Below the pieces are notes generated by a model. The model did no database searches, was not told where the DNA came from, and saw only the letters and a list, made by a program, of their open reading frames with translations. A program made the position numbers and the translations under genes. Positions 8,419-17,217 of a DNA stretch of 64,000 nucleotides are shown one piece after another. This DNA comes from Burkholderia sp. SRS-46 (lineage in GTDB: Bacteria; Pseudomonadota; Gammaproteobacteria; Burkholderiales; Burkholderiaceae): the NCBI RefSeq assembly GCF_004343775.1, contig NZ_PTXL01000003.1:434001-498000 (forward strand). The letters are read 5' to 3'. Positions within the stretch are counted from its first letter, which is position 1; every line of letters begins with the position of its first letter.

Positions 8419-9933
8419 TCAGCGCGCGGCCCCCGAACGGTTTCCGGCCTCGTTCGCGCCGCTCGCGGCCGGCAACGCAAACTCGAACACCGCCCCCCGC
8501 CCCGCCCGATCGACCAGGCGAATCCGGCTGTCATGCAGCATCAGCATCCGGTGCACGATCAACAGCCCGAGCCCGCCGTTCACCGTCGCGCCGCCCGCAT
8601 TCATCGGCCGCTGCGGGCGCTGGAACAGGCCTTCGCGCCGCTCCGGCGGAATCCCCGGGCCGGTATCCGCGACCGTCACGCCCACCTTGCCGTCGCGCGG
8701 CGCCAGCGTGACCTCGATCTCGCCCTGTTCGGGCGTATGCCGCAACGCGTTGTCGAGCAGGTTGGTCAGCACGCGCTCGATCATGCCGAGATCCGCCGTC
8801 ACGTTCGGCACGCGCGGCGGGATCCGCGCATGCAGCGCGATGTGGCGCGCCTTCGCGGCCAGCTCGAACTTCTGGAACACGTCCTGCACGAGATCGACGA
8901 GCGAGAAATCTTCCGGCGCCGGCTGCACGCCGCCCGATTCGAGCCGCGCGAGCTCGAACAGCGCCTGCGCGAGCCGGCCGACCTTCGCGCTCTGCGCGAG
9001 CGCGATCGACAGGTAGCGCCGGCGTTCCGCGTCGTCGAGCGTGCCGGCCTTCAGCGACAGCGTTTCCAGATAGCCGTGCAGCGACGTGAGCGGCGTGCGC
9101 AGGTCGTGCGAGATGTTCGCGATCAGCTCGCGCCGCTGCAGGTCCTGGTGCGTGAGCGCGCGCCATTGCTCGCCGATCCGGTCGGCCATCTGCGCATACG
9201 CCGATTCGAGCACCGCGATGTCGTCGCCGCGCCGGCTGGGCGGCGGGCGCGGCACGCGCGGCTGCGTGTCGGGCTCGCCGTGCGCGTCGAAGCGGCGCAT
9301 CGCGTCGGTCAGCCGGCGCAGCGGGCGCGTGATGAAGCTGAACGCGGTCAACCCCGCCAGCAGGCCGAGCAGCGCGACGAGCGCCATCGACCACAGCGTG
9401 GTGCGCAGCACGTTGCCGGCGTCGAAGCGCGCGGCGAGCTGGTCGTGCGCCTCGCCGAGCAGCACCACGTAGATGTAGCCCGACGGCGGCTGGCCGTCGC
9501 GGCGCAGCGGCGCGACGCTGAAGATCTTGCGCCCGCCTGCGCTGCGCGGATCGTCGCCGAGGATCGGCAGCGGCTCGCCCGCGAGGAAGCGCTGCACCGG
9601 CGCGAGATCGACGCGCTCGCGCTTCACGTGCCCGGGCGGTGCATCGTCGCCCTTGATCCGCCCCGCGTTGTCGAGCAGGTACACCTCGACGCTCGGGTTC
9701 ACGCCCATCAGCTGGCCGAACAGCGTGCGCACCGCGTCCGGGCGCAGCCCGTTCGCGTCCATCAGCGGCGTGATGTTCGCGATGTGCGCGGCGAGATCGC
9801 GCGACAGGCCCTGCACGACTTCCATCTCGCGCATGTCGTTCGCGCGGATCTGCAGCCACGCCGACGCGCCGGAGCACGCGAGCAGCAGCACCGAGAACAC
9901 GAGCGACAGCCGTTGCGTGAGCGTGAGCTTCAT
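8419..9933 (-). CDS. Membrane sensor histidine kinase (BaeS/EnvZ type)
   Basis: A 504-residue kinase from ATG 9933, overlapping the stop of its response-regulator gene by 4 bases (ATGA). An N-terminal transmembrane helix (about 9-25), a periplasmic sensor of about 150 residues, a second transmembrane helix (about 182-200) and a HAMP segment (ITRPLRRLTDAMRRF) precede the HisKA domain, with the phosphorylated His at 276 in NISHDLRTPL. The HATPase domain shows NLLDNALRHTP, DTGPGIP and a G2 region with GLGLLIV. Gene order response regulator then kinase with overlap indicates one operon. Confidence 0.9.
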   Translation of the reverse strand: MKLTLTQRLSLVFSVLLLACSGASAWLQIRANDMREMEVVQGLSRDLAAHIANITPLMDANGLRPDAVRTLFGQLMGVNPSVEVYLLDNAGRIKGDDAPPGHVKRERVDLAPVQRFLAGEPLPILGDDPRSAGGRKIFSVAPLRRDGQPPSGYIYVVLLGEAHDQLAARFDAGNVLRTTLWSMALVALLGLLAGLTAFSFITRPLRRLTDAMRRFDAHGEPDTQPRVPRPPPSRRGDDIAVLESAYAQMADRIGEQWRALTHQDLQRRELIANISHDLRTPLTSLHGYLETLSLKAGTLDDAERRRYLSIALAQSAKVGRLAQALFELARLESGGVQPAPEDFSLVDLVQDVFQKFELAAKARHIALHARIPPRVPNVTADLGMIERVLTNLLDNALRHTPEQGEIEVTLAPRDGKVGVTVADTGPGIPPERREGLFQRPQRPMNAGGATVNGGLGLLIVHRMLMLHDSRIRLVDRAGRGAVFEFALPAASGANEAGNRSGAAR

Positions 9934-10652
9934 GAGGCGTCCCGCTGGTCCGGCGCGGCGAGCTTGTAGCCGCGGCCCCACACGGTGAGGATCCGCACGG
10001 GCTCGGCCGGATCGGCCTCGATCTTCGCGCGCAGCCGGTTGATGTGGGTGTTGACGGTGTGCTCGTAGCCTTCGTGCTGGTAGCCCCATACGGCGTTCAG
10101 CAGGTCCATCCGCGAGAACACCTTGCCCGGATGCCGCGCGAAGAAATACAGCAGGTCGAATTCGCGCGGCGTCAGGTCGATGCGCGCGCCGTCGACGCTC
10201 GCCTCGCGCGCGATCGGGTCGATCGACAGCCCGGCGAGGTCGAGCGTGCCGGCGTCGATCCGCGAATCGCGCGCGAGCGCGTCGACGCGGCGCAGCAGCG
10301 CCTTGACCCGCGCGACCAGTTCGAGCACCGAGAACGGCTTGGCCAGATAGTCGTCCGCGCCGAGTTCGAGGCCGAGAATCCGGTGCACCTCGCTCGAGCG
10401 CGCGCTGGTGATGATGATCGGCGTGTAGCGCGCCATCCCGCGCGCGCGCCGGCAGATTTCGAGCCCGTCGACGCCGGGCAGCATCAGGTCGAGGATCAGC
10501 GCGTCCCAGTTGCCCTGCTCGAGCAGGCGCAGGCCTTCGGCGCCGTCGGCGCTGTGCACGACCTCGTAGCGCTCGTCGCGCAGGTGCAGGCTCAGGACGT
10601 CGGCGATGTCGGCGTCGTCCTCGACGATCAGGATGCGTTTCAGGTGGTCCAT
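9930..10652 (-). CDS. OmpR/PhoB-family response regulator
   Basis: A 240-residue regulator from ATG 10652 (MDHLKRILIVEDD). The receiver has EDD at 11-13, phosphoacceptor Asp55 in LILDLMLPG and the conserved Lys in DYLAKPFS. The winged-helix effector domain covers about 140-235 (LTPREFDLLYFFARHPGKVF, HTVNTHINRLRAKIE, WGRGYKL). It is the first gene of the leftward operon with the BaeS-like kinase. The upstream stretch 10653-10790 holds AT-rich blocks that likely contain its promoter. Confidence 0.9.
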   Translation of the reverse strand: MDHLKRILIVEDDADIADVLSLHLRDERYEVVHSADGAEGLRLLEQGNWDALILDLMLPGVDGLEICRRARGMARYTPIIITSARSSEVHRILGLELGADDYLAKPFSVLELVARVKALLRRVDALARDSRIDAGTLDLAGLSIDPIAREASVDGARIDLTPREFDLLYFFARHPGKVFSRMDLLNAVWGYQHEGYEHTVNTHINRLRAKIEADPAEPVRILTVWGRGYKLAAPDQRDAS

Positions 10653-10933
10653 GGCGGGTCGGCGGCGCCGGGCGGGGCGTCTGGGTCGGGTCTGGGTGGC
10701 GACGGAATGCCGCCTTGCCGCCATTGTGCAAAATTTTGGGGCGGCAAGGGGTCACAAATCGTTTAACTTTGGGCGGTGCATGCGCTGTGAGGCAAGACCC
10801 GCAAGGTTTTCCGATCCAGCCCTTGAAATACAACCACGACCATCCGGGCACGAACACTCAAACGCGGACGAGATGGCGGCGACAATCGAATGGAACCTCG
10901 CCCCGCAGTCTGTCGACGCTGCCATCACGATCA

Positions 10934-11135
10934 TCAAGCACGCCCGCGCCGCGTCCGGCGCGTAGCCGACGGTGACTCCCCGAACACACGCTTGTATTCC
11001 ACCGAGAACCGCCCGAGGTGCGCAAATCCCCATTTCAGCGCAATGTCCGTCACCGAGACGAGCCCTGACATCTCGTCGCTGAGGAGTTCCTCGCGCACAT
11101 GCTGCAACCTGCGCTGACGCACGTAGGCCGCATGA
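10934..11135 (-). pseudogene. C-terminal remnant of an AraC-family regulator
   Basis: Minus-strand reading gives AAYVRQRRLQHVREELL, then SVTDIALKWGFAHLGRFSVEYKR and the ending GESPSATRRTR, the second helix-turn-helix of an AraC regulator of the FeaR/NagR kind. An in-frame TGA lies immediately upstream, so only the last about 65 residues survive; the ligand domain and first helix-turn-helix are gone. The DUF3331 gene on the same strand overlaps it in another frame, as if the DUF3331 gene had been joined to the truncated end. Confidence 0.7.
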
Positions 11136-11571
11136 TTTCATCTTTAGATACCAGCGCGCCGTTCGCCCGAATTTGCGCGGACAACAGAGGGAAGAACTGA
11201 TCGATTGCCGACGCAAGAACCCTCTCGCGACAGGTCGCGGGACGCTTCGCGCCGCGGCACTGCGGCTTGTAGATGGCATCTCCGTCACGGATCACATGCC
11301 CGGTCAGTGCGCAGTGCCCAAGCGCGCGCGCCCTCGCGATGATCCAGCGCTGCTCGTCGTAGCGGCAGTGCGTCGGGTCGCTCCACGACACCAGCACCGA
11401 CGAACGGGTGTATCGCTCGGCGGCGATGATGGCGCTACTGCGACGCGGGCCGCCGCTCGACGGCATCGACACGTCGTCCCGATCACGGCCGCGCGGTGCC
11501 ATCCAATGGCCCGCGTCGAGATGCGGGTCGAGCAGCATCATCACGCGCTCCCAGCGATTGAAGGCATCCAT
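11050..11571 (-). CDS. DUF3331-domain protein
   Basis: A 173-residue product from ATG 11571 (MDAFNRWERVM). Its middle, with SSVLVSWSDPTHCRYDEQRW, then ALTGHVIRDGDAIYKP and RERVLASAI, matches the DUF3331 pattern common in Burkholderia, where two cysteines and an LTG-RxGDxxYxP segment are conserved. The function of DUF3331 is unknown. The C-terminal about 25 residues read across the AraC remnant in a different frame and probably are not native to the family, so the gene may be a 3' fusion or itself degenerate. Confidence 0.6.
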   Translation of the reverse strand: MDAFNRWERVMMLLDPHLDAGHWMAPRGRDRDDVSMPSSGGPRRSSAIIAAERYTRSSVLVSWSDPTHCRYDEQRWIIARARALGHCALTGHVIRDGDAIYKPQCRGAKRPATCRERVLASAIDQFFPLLSAQIRANGALVSKDEIMRPTCVSAGCSMCARNSSATRCQGSSR

Positions 11572-12149
11572 GGCGGCATATCCAGGCAAATGACGCGCGG
11601 TCCGGGCGTATCGGGCTCGTTCGCATCGCGAGATCGTCGTGCACCGGCGCGAATCGCCGCGGCATGCGGCGGGCGACCGGATACCTACGATAGTCGACTG
11701 CGACCGAAGAGTCTTGGTCGCAGGCTTAATTGATCTGCACGGCCGCGATACGGGCGGCAGCACGGCGGTCTTCAAGAGAATTCAGCCGGGAGCCGGCCAC
11801 CTGAATGCGGGCTGGACCTGACGACCGGACAACGTGCGACGGTGCCGGGCCGCAACGCGGCCAGGCTGATTCGGTTCTGGCGCGAACGTAACGGCCGGAT
11901 TGCGTGGTGCCGGTTCGCTTCAGAACGTTTCAGCGCGGCTTCAGGAAATGAACCGGACGCCTGCGTAGACTGCCGCCACGAACTACGGTGCAGGGCATCG
12001 CCTGCGCCTGTCCGCCCCTGGAGTGATCACATGATTTCTGTCGCGAACCGCTGCCGCGCAGGACGACGGTCGCAGCCGCCCCGGCCAGCGCCTCAACGCC
12101 GCATCGCACATCGTGCGACGCGCGGCGCACCGACCCGCGTGGAGCGCGC
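11572..12149. other. Intergenic region, no gene recognised
   Basis: About 580 bases between the leftward DUF3331 gene and the rightward cytochrome c gene. Short open frames exist in several frames but none resembles a known protein. The promoter of the molybdenum hydroxylase operon is expected in the last 150 bases. Confidence 0.4.
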
Positions 12150-13430
12150 ATGAAGCACAAACGACTTTGGTTCGGCGCGGCCGGCATTGCGATCATCGGC
12201 CTCGCGGTCGCGATCGGCGTGATGTCCCGTCCGTCGATCGCGCCGATCGATCCGCCCGCCCCCGCTTCGTTCGATCCGCAACTCGTGCGCGCCGGCGCGC
12301 GCGTCGTCGCGCTCGGTGATTGCGTCGTGTGCCACACCGCGCAGGGCGGCAAGCCGTTCGCCGGCGGACTGCCGCTCGCCACACCGTTCGGCACGATCTA
12401 CGCCACCAACATCACGCCGGATGCCGACACCGGCATCGGCCACTGGTCGCACGACGCCTTCGCGCGCGCGCTGCGCAGCGGGATCGCGCGCAACGGCCAT
12501 CCGCTCTACCCGGCGTTTCCGTATGTGCACTTCACGCGGATGTCCGACGACGACATCACCGCCGCATACGCCTACCTGATGACGCGCGAGCCCGTGCGCG
12601 CGACGACGCCGGCCAACGACCTGATGTTTCCGCTGAATTTCCGGCCGCTGGTCGCGTTCTGGAACGTCCTGTTCCTGCGCGAGGGCGCATATCGGCCCGA
12701 CCCGGCGCAATCCGCGCAGTGGAATCGCGGCAAGCTGCTCGTCGACGGGCTCGGCCACTGCGCGTCGTGCCATTCGCCGTTGAACGCAATCGGCGGCGAA
12801 CAGGCCGGCCGCGCGTTCGACGGCGGCATCGTCGACGGCTGGGAAGCGCCGCCGCTCAATCGGCTCCACGACGCGGCGCGGCCATGGACGCAGGCGCAGC
12901 TCGTCACGTACCTGCGCACCGGCCGTGCGAGCGAGCACGGTGCGGCAGCCGGACCGATGCTGCCCGTCACGCGCGACCTCGCGACGGTGCCGGCCGAGGA
13001 CGTCGAGGCGATCGCCGCCTACATCCTGTCGATCCAGAAGCCGGCGGGCGTGCGCTCGGCGCCGTCCACCGCCGAGCGCGTCTCGACGGAACCGGCCGCA
13101 CAGCGCGGCTCGGTCCTGTTCCAGGCGTCGTGTGCGCAGTGCCACGGGCCCGCCGCGCCGATGCAGTCGATCGGCGAGCGGCCGACGCTTGCATTCAGCA
13201 CGGCCGTCAACGCCGACACGCCGCGCAATGCGATCCAGATGATGTTCAACGGGATCGGCTGGCACGGCGAGGACACGCTGAACTACATGCCGCCGTTCAT
13301 CGACCAGTACGACGACGCGCAGATCGCCGATCTCGCCGCGTACATCCGCGCCAGCTACACCGACCGCCCCGCGTGGACCAGTGTCGGTGCATTGGCCGCG
13401 AAGCTCAGAAAGGAGGACAGCGCGCGATGA
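12150..13430 (+). CDS. Tri-heme membrane-anchored cytochrome c subunit of a Mo-hydroxylase
   Basis: A 426-residue protein starting at ATG 12150. One N-terminal transmembrane helix (about 7-25) anchors a periplasmic domain with three CxxCH heme c motifs: CVVCH at about 58, CASCH at about 204 and CAQCH at about 328. This is the arrangement of gluconate/alcohol dehydrogenase cytochromes that pass electrons to ubiquinol oxidase. Its TGA overlaps the ATG of the 2Fe-2S subunit, so it is translationally coupled to it. In this operon it would take electrons from the iron-sulfur and molybdenum subunits. Confidence 0.9.
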   Translation: MKHKRLWFGAAGIAIIGLAVAIGVMSRPSIAPIDPPAPASFDPQLVRAGARVVALGDCVVCHTAQGGKPFAGGLPLATPFGTIYATNITPDADTGIGHWSHDAFARALRSGIARNGHPLYPAFPYVHFTRMSDDDITAAYAYLMTREPVRATTPANDLMFPLNFRPLVAFWNVLFLREGAYRPDPAQSAQWNRGKLLVDGLGHCASCHSPLNAIGGEQAGRAFDGGIVDGWEAPPLNRLHDAARPWTQAQLVTYLRTGRASEHGAAAGPMLPVTRDLATVPAEDVEAIAAYILSIQKPAGVRSAPSTAERVSTEPAAQRGSVLFQASCAQCHGPAAPMQSIGERPTLAFSTAVNADTPRNAIQMMFNGIGWHGEDTLNYMPPFIDQYDDAQIADLAAYIRASYTDRPAWTSVGALAAKLRKEDSAR

Positions 13431-13927
13431 TCACTCTCACAGTCAACGGTGTGCGGCATACGCTCGACATCGACCCGTCCACCCCGCTGCTGTATGTGCT
13501 GCGCAACGACCTGCATCTGCACGGCGCGAAATTCGGCTGCGGCCTCGGACAATGCGGCGCCTGCACCGTCATCGTCGACGACAAACCGATGTTCTCGTGC
13601 CTGGTGCCGGTCGCCGCGATCGGCTCGCGCAGCGTCCGGACCATCGAGAGCCTCGGCACCGCGGAGCGCCTGGGCGCCCTGCAACGTGCGTTCATCGAGC
13701 ACCAGGCCGCGCAGTGCGGCTATTGCATCGCCGGGATGATCATGCGCGCGCAGGCGCTGCTGGAACGCAACCCGAAACCGACCGAACACGAACTGCGCGC
13801 GCACATGGAGCCGAACCTGTGCCGATGCGGCACGCACATGCGGATTCTCGCCGCGGTGCGCGAGGTCGCCGGCCTGCCCGCTCCGGACCCCGCTTCCGCC
13901 CCCGTCACGATCAGCAAGGCACTCTGA
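13427..13927 (+). CDS. 2Fe-2S subunit of xanthine-oxidase-family dehydrogenase
   Basis: A 166-residue subunit from ATG 13427, overlapping the previous stop (ATGA), with AGGAGG just upstream. The plant-ferredoxin-type cluster ligands are Cys38, 43, 46 and 58 (GCGLGQCGACTV), and the second, all-helical cluster uses Cys97, 100, 132 and 134 (QCGYC, LCRCG). It corresponds to the small subunit of isoquinoline 1-oxidoreductase or periplasmic aldehyde oxidoreductases of two-subunit design without an FAD subunit; the cytochrome c gene takes the place of the electron acceptor. Confidence 0.93.
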   Translation: MITLTVNGVRHTLDIDPSTPLLYVLRNDLHLHGAKFGCGLGQCGACTVIVDDKPMFSCLVPVAAIGSRSVRTIESLGTAERLGALQRAFIEHQAAQCGYCIAGMIMRAQALLERNPKPTEHELRAHMEPNLCRCGTHMRILAAVREVAGLPAPDPASAPVTISKAL

Positions 13928-16188
13928 TGAATTCTCACGACGACATCGACGAAGGGCGCCGGCACTTCATGGTCTCCGGCGCGCTCTTCGTCGCGTTCAC
14001 GCTCGCTCCGGCCGCACGCGCGGCCGCGCAACTCGTGATCGCGGACGAAGGCGCGGCCGTCCACGTGGCGAAAGCCACGCAGACGCTGGCGGGCAGCCTG
14101 AAAACCACTCCGCTGCTCGACGCGTGGATCAAGATCTCGCCCGACGGGAAGGTCACCGTCTTCACCGGCAAGGTGGAGCTCGGCACCGGCGTGCGCACGG
14201 CGCTGCTGCAGGTCGCCGCGGAGCAGTTGAACATGAAGCCGTCGCTGATCACGTTCCTGACCGCCGACACCGGCGCGTCGCCGGACGAGGGGCTGACCGC
14301 CGGCAGCCATACGATGGCGGACAGCGGCTCCGCGTTGCTCAACGCCGCCGCGCAGGTGCGCGCGCTGCTGGTCGACGGTGCGGCAAGGCGCTTCGGCGTC
14401 GACCCGCGCACGCTGACGACCGCCGACGCGGTCATCAAGGCGCCCGACGGGCGCGCGATGACCTACGGCGACGCGGTGCGCACCGTCGACCTGCACCGCA
14501 ACGCGACGCCCGCATCGCCGCTGAAGGATCCCGCGACGTTCACCGTGATCGGCACGTCGCTGCCGCGCGTCGACATCCCGAACAAGGTCACCGGTGGCGT
14601 GAGCTACGTGCAGGACATGGCGCTGCCCGGCATGCTGCATGCGCGCGTCGTGATGCCGCCGGTGTACGACGCGATGCTGCTGTCGTACGACGAACCCGCG
14701 ATCCTGAAGATGCCGGGCGTCGTGCGCATCGTCCGCAACGGCAGCATGCTCGCGGTGATCGCGAGGGGCGAGTGGCAGGCAGTCGTCGCCCAACGGGCGC
14801 TGGCCGCGCGCTGCCGCTGGTCGCCGGGACGCGCGCTGCCTGACCGAAATACGATTCATGAGGATCTCAAACGGATTTCGACGCAGCGCATCGAGATCGC
14901 GAACACGCATGCGACGACCGCGCCCGCGGCGAAAACGCTGACCGCGACGTTCCTGAAGAACTACCTGCTGCACGGCTCGATCGGGCCGTCCTGCTCGGTC
15001 GCGCATCTCGAGAACGGGATGCTGACCGTATGGACCCACTCGCAAGGCGTGTACCCGTTGCGCGACGCGCTCGCCGAGATGCTGTCGATGCCGAAGGCGA
15101 GCGTGCGCTGCATCCACACCGAGGGATCGGGCTGCTACGGGCACAACGGCGCGGACGATGCGGCCGCGCACGCCGCGCTGATCGCGGCCGCGATGCCGGG
15201 CCAGCCGATCCGCGTGCAATGGATGCGTGAACAGGAACACACGTGGGATCACTTCACGCCGGCGATGGTGACCGAGCTGAGTGCGTCGCTCGATGCGAGC
15301 GGCCGTATCGTCGACTGGAAATATGCGCTGTGGAGCAGCTCGCACAACGAGCGGATCGTCAACGCCGGCCGGCTGCTGCCCGCGCGCATGCTGGAGCGGC
15401 CGTTCGTGCCCGCACCGTCGACGCCGATGCTGCAGCCCGAAGGCGGCGCCGACCGCAACGCGATTCCGCTGTACACGCTGCCCAACCAGCACATCGTCAA
15501 CCATTTCTCGCCGACGATGCCGTTGCAGACGTCGGCGATGCGCTCGCTCGGCGCGCACACGAACATCTGGGCGATCGAAAGCTTCATGGACGAACTCGCT
15601 CACGCGGCCGGCGTCGATCCTGTCGAATTCCGGCTGCGTCACATGGACGACCATCGCGCGCGCCAGGTGATCAAGCTCGTGGCCACGCGCTTCGGCTGGC
15701 CGCGGCCGCCGCGCGCGCGCAACCGCGGCGTCGGCTTCGCGTTCGGCAAGTACAAGAACCTGATGGCGTACGTCGCGCTCGCGGTCGAAGTGTCGGTCGT
15801 CCCGGAAACCGGCCAGGTGACGCTCGAGCACGCGGAGGCGGCCGTCGACGCGGGCCAGGTCGTGTCGCCGGACGGCATTCGCAACCAGATCGAAGGCGGC
15901 ATCCTCCAGGCCGCGAGCTGGACGCTGTACGAGGCGCTGCAATACGACACCGAACGGATCCGCAGCTTCGACTGGAGCAGCTATCCGATCCTGCGCTTCT
16001 CGGCCGCGCCGCAAAGCGTGAAGGTTCACCTCATCAATCGTCCCGGCGCGCCGTTTCTCGGCGCGGCCGAGGCGTCGATGGGGCCCACCGCCGGCGCACT
16101 GGCCAACGCGATCTTCGACGCGACCGGCCAGCGCATGCGGGAAATGCCGTTTGCCGGCGAGGCGCTGCGCAAGCGCATCGACGCGTAG
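13927..16188 (+). CDS. Molybdopterin-binding subunit, isoquinoline oxidoreductase / aldehyde dehydrogenase type
   Basis: A 753-residue catalytic subunit from ATG 13927, whose first base is the last base of the previous stop. The N-terminus has a twin-arginine signal (RRHFMVSGALFVAFTLA), so the enzyme is probably exported folded to the periplasm, matching the c-type cytochrome partner. Typical features are GTGVRTALLQVAAEQL, TAGSHTMADSG, GSGCYGHNGADDAA near the Mo site, and the C-terminal GAAEASMGPTAGALANAI with the expected catalytic Glu. Family members hydroxylate N-heterocycles or oxidise aldehydes; the substrate cannot be read from sequence. Confidence 0.9.
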   Translation: MNSHDDIDEGRRHFMVSGALFVAFTLAPAARAAAQLVIADEGAAVHVAKATQTLAGSLKTTPLLDAWIKISPDGKVTVFTGKVELGTGVRTALLQVAAEQLNMKPSLITFLTADTGASPDEGLTAGSHTMADSGSALLNAAAQVRALLVDGAARRFGVDPRTLTTADAVIKAPDGRAMTYGDAVRTVDLHRNATPASPLKDPATFTVIGTSLPRVDIPNKVTGGVSYVQDMALPGMLHARVVMPPVYDAMLLSYDEPAILKMPGVVRIVRNGSMLAVIARGEWQAVVAQRALAARCRWSPGRALPDRNTIHEDLKRISTQRIEIANTHATTAPAAKTLTATFLKNYLLHGSIGPSCSVAHLENGMLTVWTHSQGVYPLRDALAEMLSMPKASVRCIHTEGSGCYGHNGADDAAAHAALIAAAMPGQPIRVQWMREQEHTWDHFTPAMVTELSASLDASGRIVDWKYALWSSSHNERIVNAGRLLPARMLERPFVPAPSTPMLQPEGGADRNAIPLYTLPNQHIVNHFSPTMPLQTSAMRSLGAHTNIWAIESFMDELAHAAGVDPVEFRLRHMDDHRARQVIKLVATRFGWPRPPRARNRGVGFAFGKYKNLMAYVALAVEVSVVPETGQVTLEHAEAAVDAGQVVSPDGIRNQIEGGILQAASWTLYEALQYDTERIRSFDWSSYPILRFSAAPQSVKVHLINRPGAPFLGAAEASMGPTAGALANAIFDATGQRMREMPFAGEALRKRIDA

Positions 16189-16206
16189 CGGTTCGATCAT
16201 GACGAC

Positions 16207-16228
16207 GGCGCCGGCACGAACCGGCGCC
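16207..16228 (+). terminator. Hairpin after the Mo-hydroxylase operon
   Basis: GGCGCCGG (16207-16214) and CCGGCGCC (16221-16228) form an 8-bp stem with a 6-base loop shortly after the molybdenum-subunit stop and before the LysR gene. No T-run follows, so it may be a weak or Rho-assisted terminator. Confidence 0.35.
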
Positions 16229-16258
16229 GCACGCCGACAGGCTGGAGATTTTCTGACG

Positions 16259-17176
16259 ATGGATACCTTGCTTTCGATGCGCGTCTTTACGCGTATCGTC
16301 GAAACCGGCAGCCTCACGCGCGCGTCGGACACCTCCGGACTCACGACGCCGCGCGTGTCCGCGCTGCTGCGCGCGCTCGAGCAGCATCTCGGCTGCCGGC
16401 TGCTGAACCGCACCACGCGCCGGATCTCGCTGACCGAGGACGGTCAGGCGTACTACGAACGCTCCGTCGCGGTGCTGCGCGAGATCGACGACATGGAGGC
16501 GTCGGTCTCGCACGCGCGCAACGCGCCGCGCGGACGGCTGAAAGTGAACCTGCCGCCGGCCATGGCGAAGCAGATCATGGTGCCCGCGCTGCCGGCGTTT
16601 CTCGCGGCCCATCCGGGCATCATGATCGAACTCGGCGTAACCGATCGCCAGATCGACGTCATCGGCGAGGCCGTCGACTGCGTGGTGCGCGTCGGCTCGC
16701 TCGACGACTCGGGGATGATCGCCAGGCGGATCGGCAGCCTGACCACCTGCACGTGCGCGTCGCCCGCCTATCTCGCGCAGTTCGGCGAACCCGCAACCGT
16801 CGACGATCTCGCCCGGCACGTCGCGGTCAGCCACATCTCGGCCGATACCGGGCGGCCGCGGGTCTGGGACTACGTCGTCGACGGCGAGCCGCGCGTCGTG
16901 CAGATGTGCGGCACGGTCGCGGTCAACGATGCGGTCAACTACATCGAGTGCGGCATCGCGGGAATCGGATTGATCAAGACCTCGCTGTACCTGGTCGAAC
17001 CGTACCTGCAATCCGGCCGGTTGCGCGAGGTGCTGACCGACTTCAATGCACCTGCCCGGCCGATCTCGGTGCTGTATCCGCCCAATCGCCACGTCCCCCT
17101 CAAGCTGAAGGTGTTCGTCGACTGGCTGGCCGGGCTGTTCGCGCAGATTCCGACGCTTCAGGGCAAACGCGGCTGA
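16259..17176 (+). CDS. LysR-family transcriptional regulator
   Basis: A 305-residue regulator from ATG 16259 (MDTLLSMRVF). The N-terminal winged helix-turn-helix shows FTRIVETGSLTRASDTSG and LLRALEQHLGCRLLNRTTR, and the rest is the periplasmic-binding-like effector domain. It is of the CrgA/DmlR-type subgroup. It is followed 41 bases later by an MFS gene and then an ene-reductase gene in the same direction, which are plausible targets, and preceded by the Mo-hydroxylase operon. An in-frame extension to about 16151 lies within the preceding gene and is unlikely. Confidence 0.87.
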   Translation: MDTLLSMRVFTRIVETGSLTRASDTSGLTTPRVSALLRALEQHLGCRLLNRTTRRISLTEDGQAYYERSVAVLREIDDMEASVSHARNAPRGRLKVNLPPAMAKQIMVPALPAFLAAHPGIMIELGVTDRQIDVIGEAVDCVVRVGSLDDSGMIARRIGSLTTCTCASPAYLAQFGEPATVDDLARHVAVSHISADTGRPRVWDYVVDGEPRVVQMCGTVAVNDAVNYIECGIAGIGLIKTSLYLVEPYLQSGRLREVLTDFNAPARPISVLYPPNRHVPLKLKVFVDWLAGLFAQIPTLQGKRG

Positions 17177-17217
17177 CCGCGCGCGTCCCGCCACCTTCCC
17201 TCTTCCCGGAGCACACC

